Assembly (NCBI GenBank): GCA_003447295.1 | Contig: DLZQ01000017.1 | Location: forward strand, 1-64,000 | Length of the DNA: 64,000 nucleotides | Source of the DNA: Lachnospiraceae bacterium | Lineage (GTDB): Bacteria; Bacillota; Clostridia; Lachnospirales; Lachnospiraceae | Reading direction: 5' to 3' | In this document: piece by piece, positions 36,153 through 45,860 of the stretch | Position numbering within the stretch: position 1 is the first letter of the stretch | How the letters are laid out: every line of letters starts with the position of its first letter | The notes under the pieces: generated by a model | Seen by the model: only the letters and a program-made list of their open reading frames with translations | Database searches by the model: none | Told to the model about the DNA's origin: nothing | Made by a program: the position numbers and the translations under genes

Positions 36153-36322
36153 GACAAAATTGCATTTGAAAAAAAGTGCAGACAAAAAAATACTAATACA
36201 TGCTCTGCATTATTATAAAAAACATAAAAATGTGAAGAATCATAACAACTAAAGTCATGCCTCCCTGTGTTAAAGTAACTACTGTAACAAGCAGTTAACA
36301 AACAAAGGGAGGTTATTTAAAA

Positions 36323-37504
36323 ATGAGAAAAAAATTACTCAGCATGTTACTTGCAGCAACAATGGTAGTTGGATTACTCACAGGATGTTCTTCTACAACA
36401 TCTGCTCCGGCAGAAACCAAAACAGAGGATGCAGCTCCTGCTGGGGATGCAGCTCCTGCTGAAGATGCAGCTTCTGCAGACGGAAGCGTTCAGGTTGGTA
36501 TCGTTCTTCCTACAAAGGATGAACCAAGATGGTTACAGGACCAGGCACAGTTCGAAAAGATTCTCAGCGATGCTGGTTTCACAAATCAGGTATTATTCAG
36601 CCAGGGTTCCTCAGCAACAGAGAAAACAAATGTTGAAACATTGATTTCTCAGGGTATCGACGTATTAATCATTTGTGCACAGGATGGAGCAGCAGCTGCT
36701 GCAGCAGCAGAAACAGCTAAGGCAGAAGGCGTTACCGTTATCGCATACGACAGATTGATTACCGGTACAGATGCAGTTGACTATTATGTAACGTTTGATA
36801 GCTTTGCAGTAGGTGCAGCTCAGGGACAGTTCTTAATTGACAATGCTCCTGCAGGAAGTGGTATTCCGCTTTACCTTTACGCTGGTGCAGCTACTGATAA
36901 CAACGCATTCATCTTCTTCCAGGGCGCTTGGAGCGTTCTTCAGCCAAAGATTGCTGACGGAACATTCAAGATTGTAAACTCTGATGAAGCTGTAGCACTT
37001 CAGGATAAGGCAGACCTTACTCGTGAAGAATTAAGTACAATCATTGGACAGATTACAACAGACTGGGATTTCAACGTTGCTAAGTCTAAAGCAGAAGCTA
37101 ACTTAACAGCAAACGGCGCAGATGCTAAGGGCGATGTTTGTGTACTTGCTCCTAACGATGGTACATCCCGTGCAATCGCAGATGTATTCTCTACCGATAA
37201 GGACGTAACAAGCTATGTTATTTCTGGTCAGGATGCTGAAAAGGCTTCTATCCAGTACATCATCGATGGCAAGCAGTCCATGACAGTATTCAAAGATACT
37301 CGTACATTGGCAGCTGACTCTGTAGCAATGGCAGTTTCCGTATTAAACGGCGAAACACCTGCAACAGATACTACTTACAACAACGAAGCTAAGGATGTTC
37401 CTGCTAAGCAGACAGACGTAGTAGTTGTAACAAAAGACAATGTTAAGTCAGCATTAATTGATTCTGGATACTATGAAGCTGGTGACTTCACAGGATTAGA
37501 ATAA
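36323..37504 (+). CDS. Xylose/multi-sugar ABC transporter substrate-binding lipoprotein (XylF/ChvE-like)
   Basis: 393 residues with lipobox L-T-G-C-S near residue 22, then an A-P-A-rich linker with repeated D-A-A-P-A units (about 32-52). The domain has V-I-A-Y-D-R-L-I and Y-Y-V-T-F-D-S, the XylF/ChvE pattern. It is the binding subunit of the importer encoded at 37610-40361. Its codons are richer in GCT and other highly used forms than its neighbours, fitting high expression. The 170-bp leader has no single clear promoter but contains TGTTAA and TTAACA arms flanking 21 bp at 36270-36302. Confidence 0.92.
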   Translation: MRKKLLSMLLAATMVVGLLTGCSSTTSAPAETKTEDAAPAGDAAPAEDAASADGSVQVGIVLPTKDEPRWLQDQAQFEKILSDAGFTNQVLFSQGSSATEKTNVETLISQGIDVLIICAQDGAAAAAAAETAKAEGVTVIAYDRLITGTDAVDYYVTFDSFAVGAAQGQFLIDNAPAGSGIPLYLYAGAATDNNAFIFFQGAWSVLQPKIADGTFKIVNSDEAVALQDKADLTREELSTIIGQITTDWDFNVAKSKAEANLTANGADAKGDVCVLAPNDGTSRAIADVFSTDKDVTSYVISGQDAEKASIQYIIDGKQSMTVFKDTRTLAADSVAMAVSVLNGETPATDTTYNNEAKDVPAKQTDVVVVTKDNVKSALIDSGYYEAGDFTGLE

Positions 37505-37547
37505 TTAACAACAACATAGAATCTTAATGTGAGATAATGAGATAGAC

Positions 37548-37595
37548 GGGCCGGCTTTATTCACCTTAGAGAGGTATAAGGCCGGCTCTGTTTTA
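37548..37595 (+). terminator. Intercistronic terminator-like hairpin between binding protein and ATPase genes
   Basis: GGGCCGGCTTTAT pairs with ATAAGGCCGGCTC (imperfect), followed by TGTTTTA. It lies 44 bp after the binding-protein gene and probably lowers transcription of the ATPase and permease genes relative to the binding protein. Confidence 0.72.
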
Positions 37596-37609
37596 AAGGA
37601 GGTCCAGCG

Positions 37610-39136
37610 GTGGAAGATTATATATTGGAAATGAAGGACATCACGAAAACCTTCCCGGGAGTTAAGGCGTTAAGTGATGTAAACTTTAAAGTAAAACGTG
37701 GTGAAATCCATTGCCTGGTTGGAGAAAATGGAGCCGGAAAGTCCACGTTGATGAAGGTACTCTCCGGAGTGCACAGCTTCGGGACTTATACGGGTGATAT
37801 CGTATATAATGGCGAAGTACAGAAATTCAAGTCTATTGCAGACAGTGAAGAAAAAGGAATTGCAATTATTTATCAGGAATTGGCATTGATTCCGGAATTA
37901 AGTGTATATGAAAACATTTATTTCGGACATGAAATTATGAAGGGAAAATCCATTGACTGGAATGAAACAATTGTAAAATCCAAAGAAGTTTTGGAAAAAG
38001 TACGGTTGCACATTGACCCTTCCATGAAAGTAAAAGAACTTGGTGTTGGTAACCAGCAGTTAGTTGAAATTGCAAAAGCATTAAGCAAAAATGTTAAGCT
38101 GTTGATTTTGGATGAGCCGACAGCTTCATTGAATGAAGATGACAGCCAGAACCTATTAAAGCTGATTAAGGAATTGAAGGAGCAGGGGGTTACCTGTATC
38201 ATGATTTCCCATAAGCTGAAAGAAATTTTGGCAATTGCAGATACCATCACAGTTTTACGAGATGGTGCAACAATCTGCTCCATGGATGCAGCTTCTGAAC
38301 ATATTACAGAAGCAATGATTATTAAAAACATGGTTGGTAGAGAAATTGATAACATTTATCCGAAGCGGGAAAAAGTAAATATCGGAGATGTATGCTTTGA
38401 AATAAAGGATTGGACAGTAGATGACCCGGTAAAGGGAAGAGAAATACTGCACCATATAAATATGAAAGTACATGAAGGTGAAATCGTAGGACTCCAGGGT
38501 CTTATGGGAGCCGGAAGAACCGAGCTTGCTCTTAGTATTTTCGGTAATACACCAGGATATAAGATTACATCCGGAGAATTATACATCAATGGCGAGAAGA
38601 AACATTTCCATAGTCCGAAGGCAGCGATTCAGTCCGGACTTGCATATGTAACCGAAGACCGAAAAGGAAATGGTCTTGTATTGATTCAGGATATTAAATA
38701 TAACAACTCCATTACAAACCTGGAAGCATTACAGAATGGTTTGGCAATTAATGAAAATGAAGAAATTATCATGGCAAATTCATATCGTGAATCCATCAAT
38801 ATCAAAGCACCTTCCATATTACAGAAGGTAGGAAACTTAAGTGGTGGTAACCAGCAGAAGGTACAGATTGCAAAATGGTTGTTTGCAAAACCAAATATTC
38901 TGATACTGGATGAACCTACAAGAGGTATTGACGTAGGTGCAAAATACGAAATTTATTCCTTGATGAATAAGCTGGTAGAAGAAGGAATGAGTATAATCAT
39001 GATTTCTTCCGAATTATCAGAAGTATTAGGAATGAGTGACCGTTTATACGTTATGTCCGAAGGAACCATTACGGGTGAACTTTCAGCAGAAGAAGCAACA
39101 GAAGAAAAAGTCATGGCAATGGCTATTCAATCATAG
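37610..39136 (+). CDS. Sugar ABC transporter ATPase (XylG/MglA type, two nucleotide-binding domains)
   Basis: 508 residues with two ATPase halves. The first has Walker A G-E-N-G-A-G-K-S-T and Walker B L-L-I-L-D-E-P-T. The second has the degenerate Walker A G-L-M-G-A-G-R-T-E, with L-S-G-G-N-Q-Q and I-L-I-L-D-E-P-T-R-G-I-D, as usual in monosaccharide CUT2 transporters. The start is GTG, placed by AAAGGAGGTCC. It powers the importer together with the permease just downstream. Confidence 0.95.
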   Translation: MEDYILEMKDITKTFPGVKALSDVNFKVKRGEIHCLVGENGAGKSTLMKVLSGVHSFGTYTGDIVYNGEVQKFKSIADSEEKGIAIIYQELALIPELSVYENIYFGHEIMKGKSIDWNETIVKSKEVLEKVRLHIDPSMKVKELGVGNQQLVEIAKALSKNVKLLILDEPTASLNEDDSQNLLKLIKELKEQGVTCIMISHKLKEILAIADTITVLRDGATICSMDAASEHITEAMIIKNMVGREIDNIYPKREKVNIGDVCFEIKDWTVDDPVKGREILHHINMKVHEGEIVGLQGLMGAGRTELALSIFGNTPGYKITSGELYINGEKKHFHSPKAAIQSGLAYVTEDRKGNGLVLIQDIKYNNSITNLEALQNGLAINENEEIIMANSYRESINIKAPSILQKVGNLSGGNQQKVQIAKWLFAKPNILILDEPTRGIDVGAKYEIYSLMNKLVEEGMSIIMISSELSEVLGMSDRLYVMSEGTITGELSAEEATEEKVMAMAIQS

Positions 39137-39146
39137 GAGGTGCAAG

Positions 39147-40361
39147 ATGGGAGAAAATAGTCAAGCAAAAGTTTCTATTGGAAAGGAACTTGGCAGTTTA
39201 GTAAAAAAGAATATCAGAGATTACATGATGTACATCGTGTTGGTTGCAATTATTGCATTCTTTGCAGTAAAGACCAATGGTGGATTTGTCACAGCAAGAA
39301 ATATTTCAAACTTATTTAATCAGGCAGGATATGTAGCTGTTCTGGCAATTGGTATGACCTTGATTTTGATTATTAAGCATATTGATTTGTCTGTAGGTTA
39401 TGTGGCAGGTTTTAGTGGCGCAATCGCAGCAATTCTGATGACCCAGAAGGGCATGAGTGAATGGGTTGCAATACCGATTGTATTGGTAATTGGTCTTGCC
39501 ATTGGTGTATACCAGGGTGTTCTCGTAACAAGAGTTGGTGTACCCGCATTCGTAACAACATTGGCTGGTATGTTCATTTTCCGTGGATTGCTGAACTTAT
39601 CCTTGCAGAAAACCGGTACCATCATTGTACCAAATGCAGGATTTAACGCATTGTCCAATGGCTTTATTCCGGATTTACCATTACATATTGTATTGTTTGG
39701 AAATAAAATTCATTTCCTTACCCTGCTGATTGGTATTGTGGCAGTTGTACTGGTAATTATGTCCCAGATTAAGGCAAGAAAGAATAAGCAGAAATACAAC
39801 TTTGAAGTAGTTTCCATGCCAATCTTTATTGGTACACTGGTATTCGTTTCTGCAATTATTATGGTAATTATTTATGTACTTGCAAAATATCAGGGAATTC
39901 CATGGACCGCAGTTATTGTCGGAGTGATTCTTTTAGCGTATAATTATATGTTGAACAAGACAAGACTTGGTCGTTACATTTATGGTATTGGTGGTAATGA
40001 CCAGGCAGCGGAACTTTCCGGTGTAAACGTTCGTCAGGTAACGATGTTCGCATTCTGCTCCATGAGTGTTCTGGCAGCTCTGGCAGGTATTCTTTATACA
40101 TCCAGATTGCAGTCTGCAACACCTACTGCAGGTAATGCATTTGAAATGGATGCCATTGCATCTTCTTACATTGGCGGTGTTGCTGTAAGTGGTGGTATCG
40201 GACGTGTTACAAATACGATTATTGGTGCACTTGTTATTGTGTCCCTGACAAATGGTATGAACCTGATGGGCGTAGATATTTCCTATCAGTACGTTGTAAA
40301 GGGTATTATTTTCATCATTGCAGTTGCATTTGATGTTCGTACACGTAAGACAGGAAAATAA
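39147..40361 (+). CDS. Sugar ABC transporter permease (XylH/MglC type)
   Basis: 404 residues with about ten membrane segments (first near 30-48), matching CUT2 permeases: I-D-L-S-V-G-Y-V-A-G in the first half and S-Y-I-G-G-V-A-V-S-G-G-I-G near the end. ATG 39147 follows AGGAGGTG; longer in-frame starts lie inside the ATPase gene. It is longer than RbsC-type permeases, which fits the XylH branch. It completes the importer with the genes at 36323 and 37610. Confidence 0.94.
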   Translation: MGENSQAKVSIGKELGSLVKKNIRDYMMYIVLVAIIAFFAVKTNGGFVTARNISNLFNQAGYVAVLAIGMTLILIIKHIDLSVGYVAGFSGAIAAILMTQKGMSEWVAIPIVLVIGLAIGVYQGVLVTRVGVPAFVTTLAGMFIFRGLLNLSLQKTGTIIVPNAGFNALSNGFIPDLPLHIVLFGNKIHFLTLLIGIVAVVLVIMSQIKARKNKQKYNFEVVSMPIFIGTLVFVSAIIMVIIYVLAKYQGIPWTAVIVGVILLAYNYMLNKTRLGRYIYGIGGNDQAAELSGVNVRQVTMFAFCSMSVLAALAGILYTSRLQSATPTAGNAFEMDAIASSYIGGVAVSGGIGRVTNTIIGALVIVSLTNGMNLMGVDISYQYVVKGIIFIIAVAFDVRTRKTGK

Positions 40362-40430
40362 TTATCTACATGAAAAACCGGATAGAGACGCTGATTACAG
40401 AATACTTTAGGGATGAATGGAGACGGAAAA

Positions 40431-42164
40431 ATGGAAACCGGAGCAAAAAAATTAGATGTTGGTAAAATTAAGATTTCCATTGCGCAGAAGATTATGCTGC
40501 TGGTATTTATCAGTTCCATGATTACAGTCGTTGTAAGCGAATTGAGTATTCTACCAAAGGTAACTTCTCTGTATCGGGACAGTATCTGCGATAATATGAA
40601 GAACCTTGTGAAAGCGTATGGTTCTCTGGTGGAGTATCGTCTGGAAAAAAATGGTTATTCCATGCTGTTGCAGGAGGAACTGGACGCACTTTTTGAAAAC
40701 GTACAGATTGAAAGTGTAGAAAGCTGTTATCCGGTGTTTGTAAACAGTTCGGGGTTGATTTGCTATTACCCGGACGCAAGTTATAACTCTACGAATTATC
40801 TGGACCAGTTTCCGGAGGAAACGGTTGTCCCGGAATTGATGAGCAGAATTGCAAAGTCGGATATTCCGGAAGCGTCTGTGACGGAAACTGTGGTTGGTGG
40901 AAGAACCATGCTCGTTGCGTATTATGTATGCGATGGGTCCAACCCGATGCTGCTGATTATGGCAGATAAATCGGAGGCATTAAGCGTGGTTCGCCCCATT
41001 GTAATTATTGGAATACTTGGTGCTGCAATATGTATTGTTGCCATGCTGATTGTTTCCTGGCTCCTTGCAAAGACAATTGCAAGACCGGTTCGGGTGATGA
41101 CCGATGTATTAAAGGAAAGCGGCGAATTGAACTTTTCTTCCAACACCGTTACAGGCAAGTATGAAAGCAATAACGATGAAACCGGTGCGATGGCCCGTGC
41201 CATAACAAATTTCAAAGATAACATTCAAAGTGTTGTTAAGCGAATTTCGCAGGTTTCCAACAAGATACATGACGGCTCGGATGCATTGGAGAACATGGTT
41301 GGGGTTTTGGAGAAGAATTCGAATCGAAATCTTAGTACCACGGACCAGTTGTCGAATGAGATGAAGCAGAATGTATTGCCTTCGGTAGCGATGATTGAGA
41401 ATAACATCACGGAAATTACTGCAGATTTGGCAGAAGTGAATGTGCGGCTGCAAAGCGGAAAAGAAAAAGCGACTTCCGTTCATCTGCAATCCGGAGAAAT
41501 GCAGGAATCTTCCAAGGCAGCGAACGAGAAGACAAAGTACATGTATGAAGAGCTGAGCAGAGAAACAGAGTCTGCAGTTGAGAAGGCACAGAAAATCAGC
41601 GAAATCAGCAAGCTGGCACAACAGATTTCGGCGATTGCCTCCCAAACAAATCTTTTGTCACTGAATGCTTCAATTGAAGCAGCAAGAGCGGGAGATGCAG
41701 GAAGAGGATTTGCAGTTGTTGCAGAAGAAATCAGACAACTCGCAACCCAGACCGAGCAGACAACCGGAGATATTAAACAGGTCGTAGAAGTAATTGAAGA
41801 TGCTGCCAAAGGCATGGTAGAGTGTCTGAACAAGGCAATGGATTATATGGACACTACGGTAATGGCAGATTATCATGGATTTATGGAAGCAGGAGTGAAT
41901 TATTATAACAGTTCTGCAGACATTGAAAATATCATGGGTGAAATCAGTAGTTCCGTTAACAAACTGAATGAAGAAATGGTTGAAATTAAGAATAATATCA
42001 ACAGCATTTCCGGTATTATTAATACTTCGGTAGACGGAATTGGAGATATTGAGAACCAGTCTTCCGAAATCTTTGAGATGGTTGGAAAGACGGATGCATT
42101 ATCCAATGATATGGTTGAGTATGTAAAAGAGTTAAACAGTATTGTGAACCAGTTTAAATTATAA
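40431..42164 (+). CDS. Transmembrane methyl-accepting chemoreceptor linked to the sugar importer
   Basis: 577 residues. A membrane segment near 14-36, an extracytoplasmic domain (about 40-180, PAS/Cache-like), a second membrane segment near 187-207, HAMP, then a full MCP signalling domain with the tip [20 protein letters not shown] 40431 is preferred (GGAGACGG upstream); ATG 40413 is possible. No CheR-tether pentapeptide is seen. It follows the importer by about 70 bp without a terminator between, so it may report on sugar, perhaps through a binding protein. Confidence 0.9.
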   Translation: METGAKKLDVGKIKISIAQKIMLLVFISSMITVVVSELSILPKVTSLYRDSICDNMKNLVKAYGSLVEYRLEKNGYSMLLQEELDALFENVQIESVESCYPVFVNSSGLICYYPDASYNSTNYLDQFPEETVVPELMSRIAKSDIPEASVTETVVGGRTMLVAYYVCDGSNPMLLIMADKSEALSVVRPIVIIGILGAAICIVAMLIVSWLLAKTIARPVRVMTDVLKESGELNFSSNTVTGKYESNNDETGAMARAITNFKDNIQSVVKRISQVSNKIHDGSDALENMVGVLEKNSNRNLSTTDQLSNEMKQNVLPSVAMIENNITEITADLAEVNVRLQSGKEKATSVHLQSGEMQESSKAANEKTKYMYEELSRETESAVEKAQKISEISKLAQQISAIASQTNLLSLNASIEAARAGDAGRGFAVVAEEIRQLATQTEQTTGDIKQVVEVIEDAAKGMVECLNKAMDYMDTTVMADYHGFMEAGVNYYNSSADIENIMGEISSSVNKLNEEMVEIKNNINSISGIINTSVDGIGDIENQSSEIFEMVGKTDALSNDMVEYVKELNSIVNQFKL

Positions 42165-42190
42165 TGTGCTAACAACCACCCCCTTTCGAT

Positions 42191-42240
42191 GGCAGGCGAT
42201 TATTTGAAAAGCAAATATTCGCCTGCTATTCTTTTCTTGA
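42191..42240 (+). terminator. Terminator after the chemoreceptor
   Basis: GGCAGGCGATTATTTG pairs with CAAATATTCGCCTGCT (one mismatch) and is followed by ATTCTTTTCTT. It closes the xylose-type locus. Confidence 0.88.
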
Positions 42241-42257
42241 CAGAAGTGGTAAAATAA

Positions 42258-43060
42258 AAGCTTGCCATCAAAGGTATAGGAGTGATCACGGTAGCCGGAT
42301 TTCTGGCAGAAGTGGGTGATGTGAGGCGTTTCGAATCACCCAGACAGATACAAAAGCTGGCAGGACTCTCATTACGGGAGAGCAGCTCTGGAAAGCACAA
42401 AGGACAGACGACCATAAGCAAAAGAGGTCGAAGTAAGCTACGGGCAGTACTGTTCAATGCAGCGATTCCGCTGATAGCGAAGAACCCAGAGTTTAAGTCA
42501 TTGCATGAGTATTACACGACAAGAGCGAACAACCCGCTCAAGAAGAAACAATCCGTGATTGCCATCAGCTGTAAGCTGATAAGAGTCTTTTATGCCATCC
42601 TGGCAAATGGAGTGACCTACGATCCGCAGAAGATGCTTTCAGATATTCATAGGCAACCACAGGCAGCATAAGAAGAACAACTGTGAGATTCAGGAGACGT
42701 CCGCCGAAAGGTGCTGAAAGGAACAGAAGAATTTCATAAACATAGAGAGCCAAGTCAGATTTATTTCCATCAGAGCAGAGACTCAGCGAGGGAGCATCAT
42801 GACGACCCTTTATGGATAAGCAGAACGAAGGAATTAAGGACCCTGAAGTAAAGGAGATCCCGTATGACATGGGAGGTTAGGCTGCCGTAAGGAGTTGGGG
42901 GAAGAAAGGCCGATCATAGCAGAATAAGACGACGTCTTGTTTTGTGTACCCTAAACATCCGTATATCCATGATTCATGGTCAAGGGGAATGACATAGACT
43001 TAGAAAATATCTCTATGAAGAAATGAAAATGTGAGAAAAAGCGAGTTAACAAGAGAAAAA
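42258..43060 (+). mobile_element. IS110-family element remnant: C-terminal transposase part plus noncoding tail
   Basis: Codons 42258-42671 encode the C-terminal Transposase_20 domain of an IS110-family enzyme: I-K-G-I-G-V-I-T-V-A-G-F-L-A-E-V-G-D, the helix-hairpin-helix, then R-F-E-S-P-R-Q-I-Q-K-L-A-G-L, A-V-L-F-N-A-A and Y-Y-T-T-R. An in-frame stop lies at 42255 and the N-terminal DEDD catalytic half is absent, so it cannot transpose. The 390 bp after it carry no gene; their GC and purine-rich character resembles the noncoding end of such elements, which can encode a guide RNA in some groups. Confidence 0.82.
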
Positions 43061-43088
43061 CAAAGATTATTATGGGAGGTAACAGAGG

Positions 43089-43319
43089 ATGACTGCGTAT
43101 GAAAATGATGTATTGATAATCCCGAAGAAATATAAAAAGATGTCTGTTTCCGAATTAAAAAAGGAAGAACAGAAATTAACTTTTATTTTTAAAGCAGATT
43201 TTAAATCAAAAGGCACTGGATTCGTCCGGTGCCTTGTTTTTTTGGAACCTTTTGTCACTTCCCGGAAGAAAACTGTCACTTTACTTCTGACCTGCATTGC
43301 CCGTATAATGAGACACTGA
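43089..43319 (+). CDS. Small protein of unknown function, probably a truncated fragment
   Basis: Up to 76 residues after a TGGGAGG-type site. The first 30 residues (I-I-P-K-K-Y-K-K-M-S-V-S-E-L-K-K-E-E) are plausible protein and resemble short hypothetical proteins of this family of bacteria. From about residue 40 the frame runs through a terminator hairpin (43208-43243), which indicates the original 3' end was lost. Function is not recognised. Confidence 0.35.
   Translation: MTAYENDVLIIPKKYKKMSVSELKKEEQKLTFIFKADFKSKGTGFVRCLVFLEPFVTSRKKTVTLLLTCIARIMRH
43208..43243 (+). terminator. Terminator, copy A of a repeated cassette
   Basis: AAAGGCACTGGA and TCCGGTGCCTT form the stem, followed by GTTTTTTT. 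The same sequence with a few changes occurs at 45763. Confidence 0.88.
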
Positions 43320-43345
43320 GATATTTTAACAGAGGAGGATAAATT

Positions 43346-45739
43346 ATGACAGATAAAAGTGCGATGATGGAAAAACTGGATGTGCACCATCTGCTGCTAG
43401 ACGGCAGTGCCGCCCTGGGAACGGCATGGTGCTTCCGTTCATTACAGGAGCTGTTTGCCTCCGGGGCACTGCAGGACGGAACGCCGGAAGCCCCGATGAC
43501 GGTATATCTGGCGCCGGATGTTTACTGGCTGCATGATCCGGAGGATGGGGAAACCTTCCGGGGGACAGAGGGAGAGTTCCTGCCCTATCAGCAGAAAATA
43601 AAATGCAGCTATCTGTCGTTGATCGGTCTGTCGGAGCACCCGGAGGATGTGGTGATCGCGGCGAACAAGGGGCAGTCCCACGGCTGTATCGGCAATTATA
43701 CCATGCTGCACTTTGAGGGGGACGGATTGTACCTGGAGAATCTGACCATCGGGAACTATTGCAACGTGGATCTGGAGTATCCGTTAGATCCGTCGAAAAA
43801 CAGACCGAAGCGCTGCAAGGCAGTCACACAGGCACAGCTGGGTGATGTGGTGGGAGACCGGTTCCATGCGAAAAACTGTCGCTTCGTCAGCAGACTGAAT
43901 CTCTATCCCATCTGCGGTGCAAAACGGAGCCTGTACGAGAACTGCCATTTTGAATCCACCGATGATGCTCTGAACGGCAATGCGGTATATCTGCATTGTG
44001 ATTTTGATTTCTATGGGGGATGCCCAATCTTTGCAACGGATGCTACGGGAAGTGCGTTTCTGGACTGTCTGTTCCGGATCTGCGGACACAGGGACAGAAG
44101 CGGCGCAGACCAGTATTTTATGAAAGGGCAGGGGTGTGTGTACGTGATCGGCTGTCGGTTCGAGGATCTGCGTAAGGAAAGTATGGGAACCTCCCGGGCA
44201 TTGCAGGTGCAGTGGACGCGCTATCCCCAGCCGGAGACCATGTGCTATGCATATGGAAACGATACGCCTATAGGACCTGCGGAACATACCGTGGATCTCA
44301 CCGGAAAAAAGGGGCTGCGGGCTTTTCTGGTAGAGGCGAAAAGTGGGGCGCAATACAACGTCCGGAATCTGTTACGGGGAACGGACGACTGGGATCCGCT
44401 AGGACAGCGGGAGTACCTGCCGGAAGCAGAGACAGAGCATCTGCCGGTACAGCTGGTGTTGAGCCGGGGGAGCGTAGAATTAACCGAAGAACATCGAAGC
44501 CAGACCCTGTCCGCCCAGGTAAAATATTTCAGCGGCGAGACGCAGGAGCACCCGGAACTGGCTTGTGAAATCACGGAAGATGGGAGCAGGATCCGTCTGC
44601 AGAGGCAGGGGCAGGAACTGACGTTGTATGGAGAAAATAACGGTGCCCGTACCGGGAAGAACCGACTGCTCGTACATACAGAGACCGGATTGGCGGCTAT
44701 GGCAGAGATTATAGTCCCTCCGACGACCCGCCCGGCACCGAAATGGCAGCAGGATCCCTGTGTTACATGGCAGAAGGGGATGTTTATCCTGCACTATGAA
44801 CTGGAGCTGGAAGGAGCACAGGATGCTTCCCTGATCTGCTGGGAACTGGAGCAGGACGGTGAGCGCAGAACCGTATCCGTCAGCCGCCCCGGAGTGGGGA
44901 ATCGTGTGTATCATCCGGGAAATGAAGCAATTGGAGCGGCGGTCTACGTGCGGATCACTCCACGGACGAACTGCAGTGCCTGTGGGGAGACGGTAGAACT
45001 GTGTGTTTGCGAGAGGCTGGAACCGGAAGGAATCGAGGATGCCGGACGGGTGCAGACCGATTTTACGGATTTCCCTACGGAACTTCAGCCCAGGATCCAT
45101 CCGCAGTGGTGGACGAGGGATTTCTATACGCCCAGAGAGGCGCTTGCGGAGTGGAGAAAATGGGAGCAGAAGTTGCCGGAGACTCCCTGGAGCTATCGTA
45201 CTGCTGGAAACGGCTGCGTGGGCGCCGGACTGATGCCCACCATACAGGGTGTGAAGCTATTCTATACCTTTGCAGAGGAAGCGCGCGAAATGCGGGCGGA
45301 GGTGTATCTGGATCCTGCGAAGACATCCGGACAGGGCTTCGGCAGCGCCGGGCAATACATGGATGTGTGTGTCGGATTTGATGCACAGACGATGACAGGA
45401 CCGGCACTTCGGATCCTGCGATCCCAGGAAGCCTCCAATGCGGTGGCGGTATTCCCGGTGTACTATGAGGAGGGGCTTGCATCCCCCATCGGGGAACGCT
45501 GTTACACGGCGGGATTTGTGACGGGTTGCCATATCGAAGTGCAGATTCGTGATGGACGGCTGCGGGCGCATCTGTGGACGGAAAAGGAGCTTCCGCCGTC
45601 TGTGGAATATCCGTCAGAGATCACCGTGGACACGAAGGCAGCTGCTGCGGGCGGCAGTGTCGGAGTTCTGCATACCGGAACCTGTGGGACGGGCGGATGG
45701 CAGAATACCGTGATGCTGCATGGACTGCGGGCAGAATAG
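43346..45739 (+). CDS. Right-handed beta-helix (pectin-lyase-fold) protein
   Basis: 797 residues, no signal peptide, hence cytoplasmic. Residues about 70-330 form repeated beta-helix turns with pectinesterase-like spacing (D-F-D-F-Y-G-G-C-P-I-F-A-T-D-A-T-G and L-E-N-L-T-I-G-N-Y). Catalytic pectinesterase motifs are not clear. The later part (about 380-600) looks like immunoglobulin-type beta domains, and the last 180 residues a separate beta-sandwich. It may act on an imported oligosaccharide. It is visibly richer in GC than neighbouring genes, which suggests transfer. The site AGAGGAGG fixes the start. Confidence 0.72.
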   Translation: MTDKSAMMEKLDVHHLLLDGSAALGTAWCFRSLQELFASGALQDGTPEAPMTVYLAPDVYWLHDPEDGETFRGTEGEFLPYQQKIKCSYLSLIGLSEHPEDVVIAANKGQSHGCIGNYTMLHFEGDGLYLENLTIGNYCNVDLEYPLDPSKNRPKRCKAVTQAQLGDVVGDRFHAKNCRFVSRLNLYPICGAKRSLYENCHFESTDDALNGNAVYLHCDFDFYGGCPIFATDATGSAFLDCLFRICGHRDRSGADQYFMKGQGCVYVIGCRFEDLRKESMGTSRALQVQWTRYPQPETMCYAYGNDTPIGPAEHTVDLTGKKGLRAFLVEAKSGAQYNVRNLLRGTDDWDPLGQREYLPEAETEHLPVQLVLSRGSVELTEEHRSQTLSAQVKYFSGETQEHPELACEITEDGSRIRLQRQGQELTLYGENNGARTGKNRLLVHTETGLAAMAEIIVPPTTRPAPKWQQDPCVTWQKGMFILHYELELEGAQDASLICWELEQDGERRTVSVSRPGVGNRVYHPGNEAIGAAVYVRITPRTNCSACGETVELCVCERLEPEGIEDAGRVQTDFTDFPTELQPRIHPQWWTRDFYTPREALAEWRKWEQKLPETPWSYRTAGNGCVGAGLMPTIQGVKLFYTFAEEAREMRAEVYLDPAKTSGQGFGSAGQYMDVCVGFDAQTMTGPALRILRSQEASNAVAVFPVYYEEGLASPIGERCYTAGFVTGCHIEVQIRDGRLRAHLWTEKELPPSVEYPSEITVDTKAAAAGGSVGVLHTGTCGTGGWQNTVMLHGLRAE

Positions 45740-45762
45740 TTTTTTTACGAATTTGACATCAA

Positions 45763-45797
45763 AAGGCACTGGATCCGTCCGGTGCCTTACTTTTTGG
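45763..45797 (+). terminator. Terminator, copy B of the repeated cassette
   Basis: AAGGCACTGGATCC and GGATCC-adjacent TCCGGTGCCTT form the stem, followed by ACTTTTT. It closes the beta-helix gene and abuts the ECF promoter. Confidence 0.85.
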
Positions 45798-45825
45798 GAA
45801 CCTTTTCCGCTACTTGCGACTCATA
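45797..45825 (+). promoter_or_regulatory. ECF-type promoter of the sigma factor operon
   Basis: GGAAC (45797-45801) is followed after 15 bp by CGAC (45817-45820), close to the usual GGAAC/CGTC arrangement of ECF promoters. It lies 36-64 bp upstream of the sigma gene, so autoregulation is likely. Confidence 0.55.
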
Positions 45826-45860
45826 TATAGTGAAGCCGGCGATAAGAAGGAGGTGGTACC

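Noticed and set aside
36420-36480. Repeated GCAGCTCCTGCT units as a tandem DNA repeat
   Set aside because: They encode the Ala/Pro linker after the lipobox of the binding protein, a normal feature; noted in that entry.
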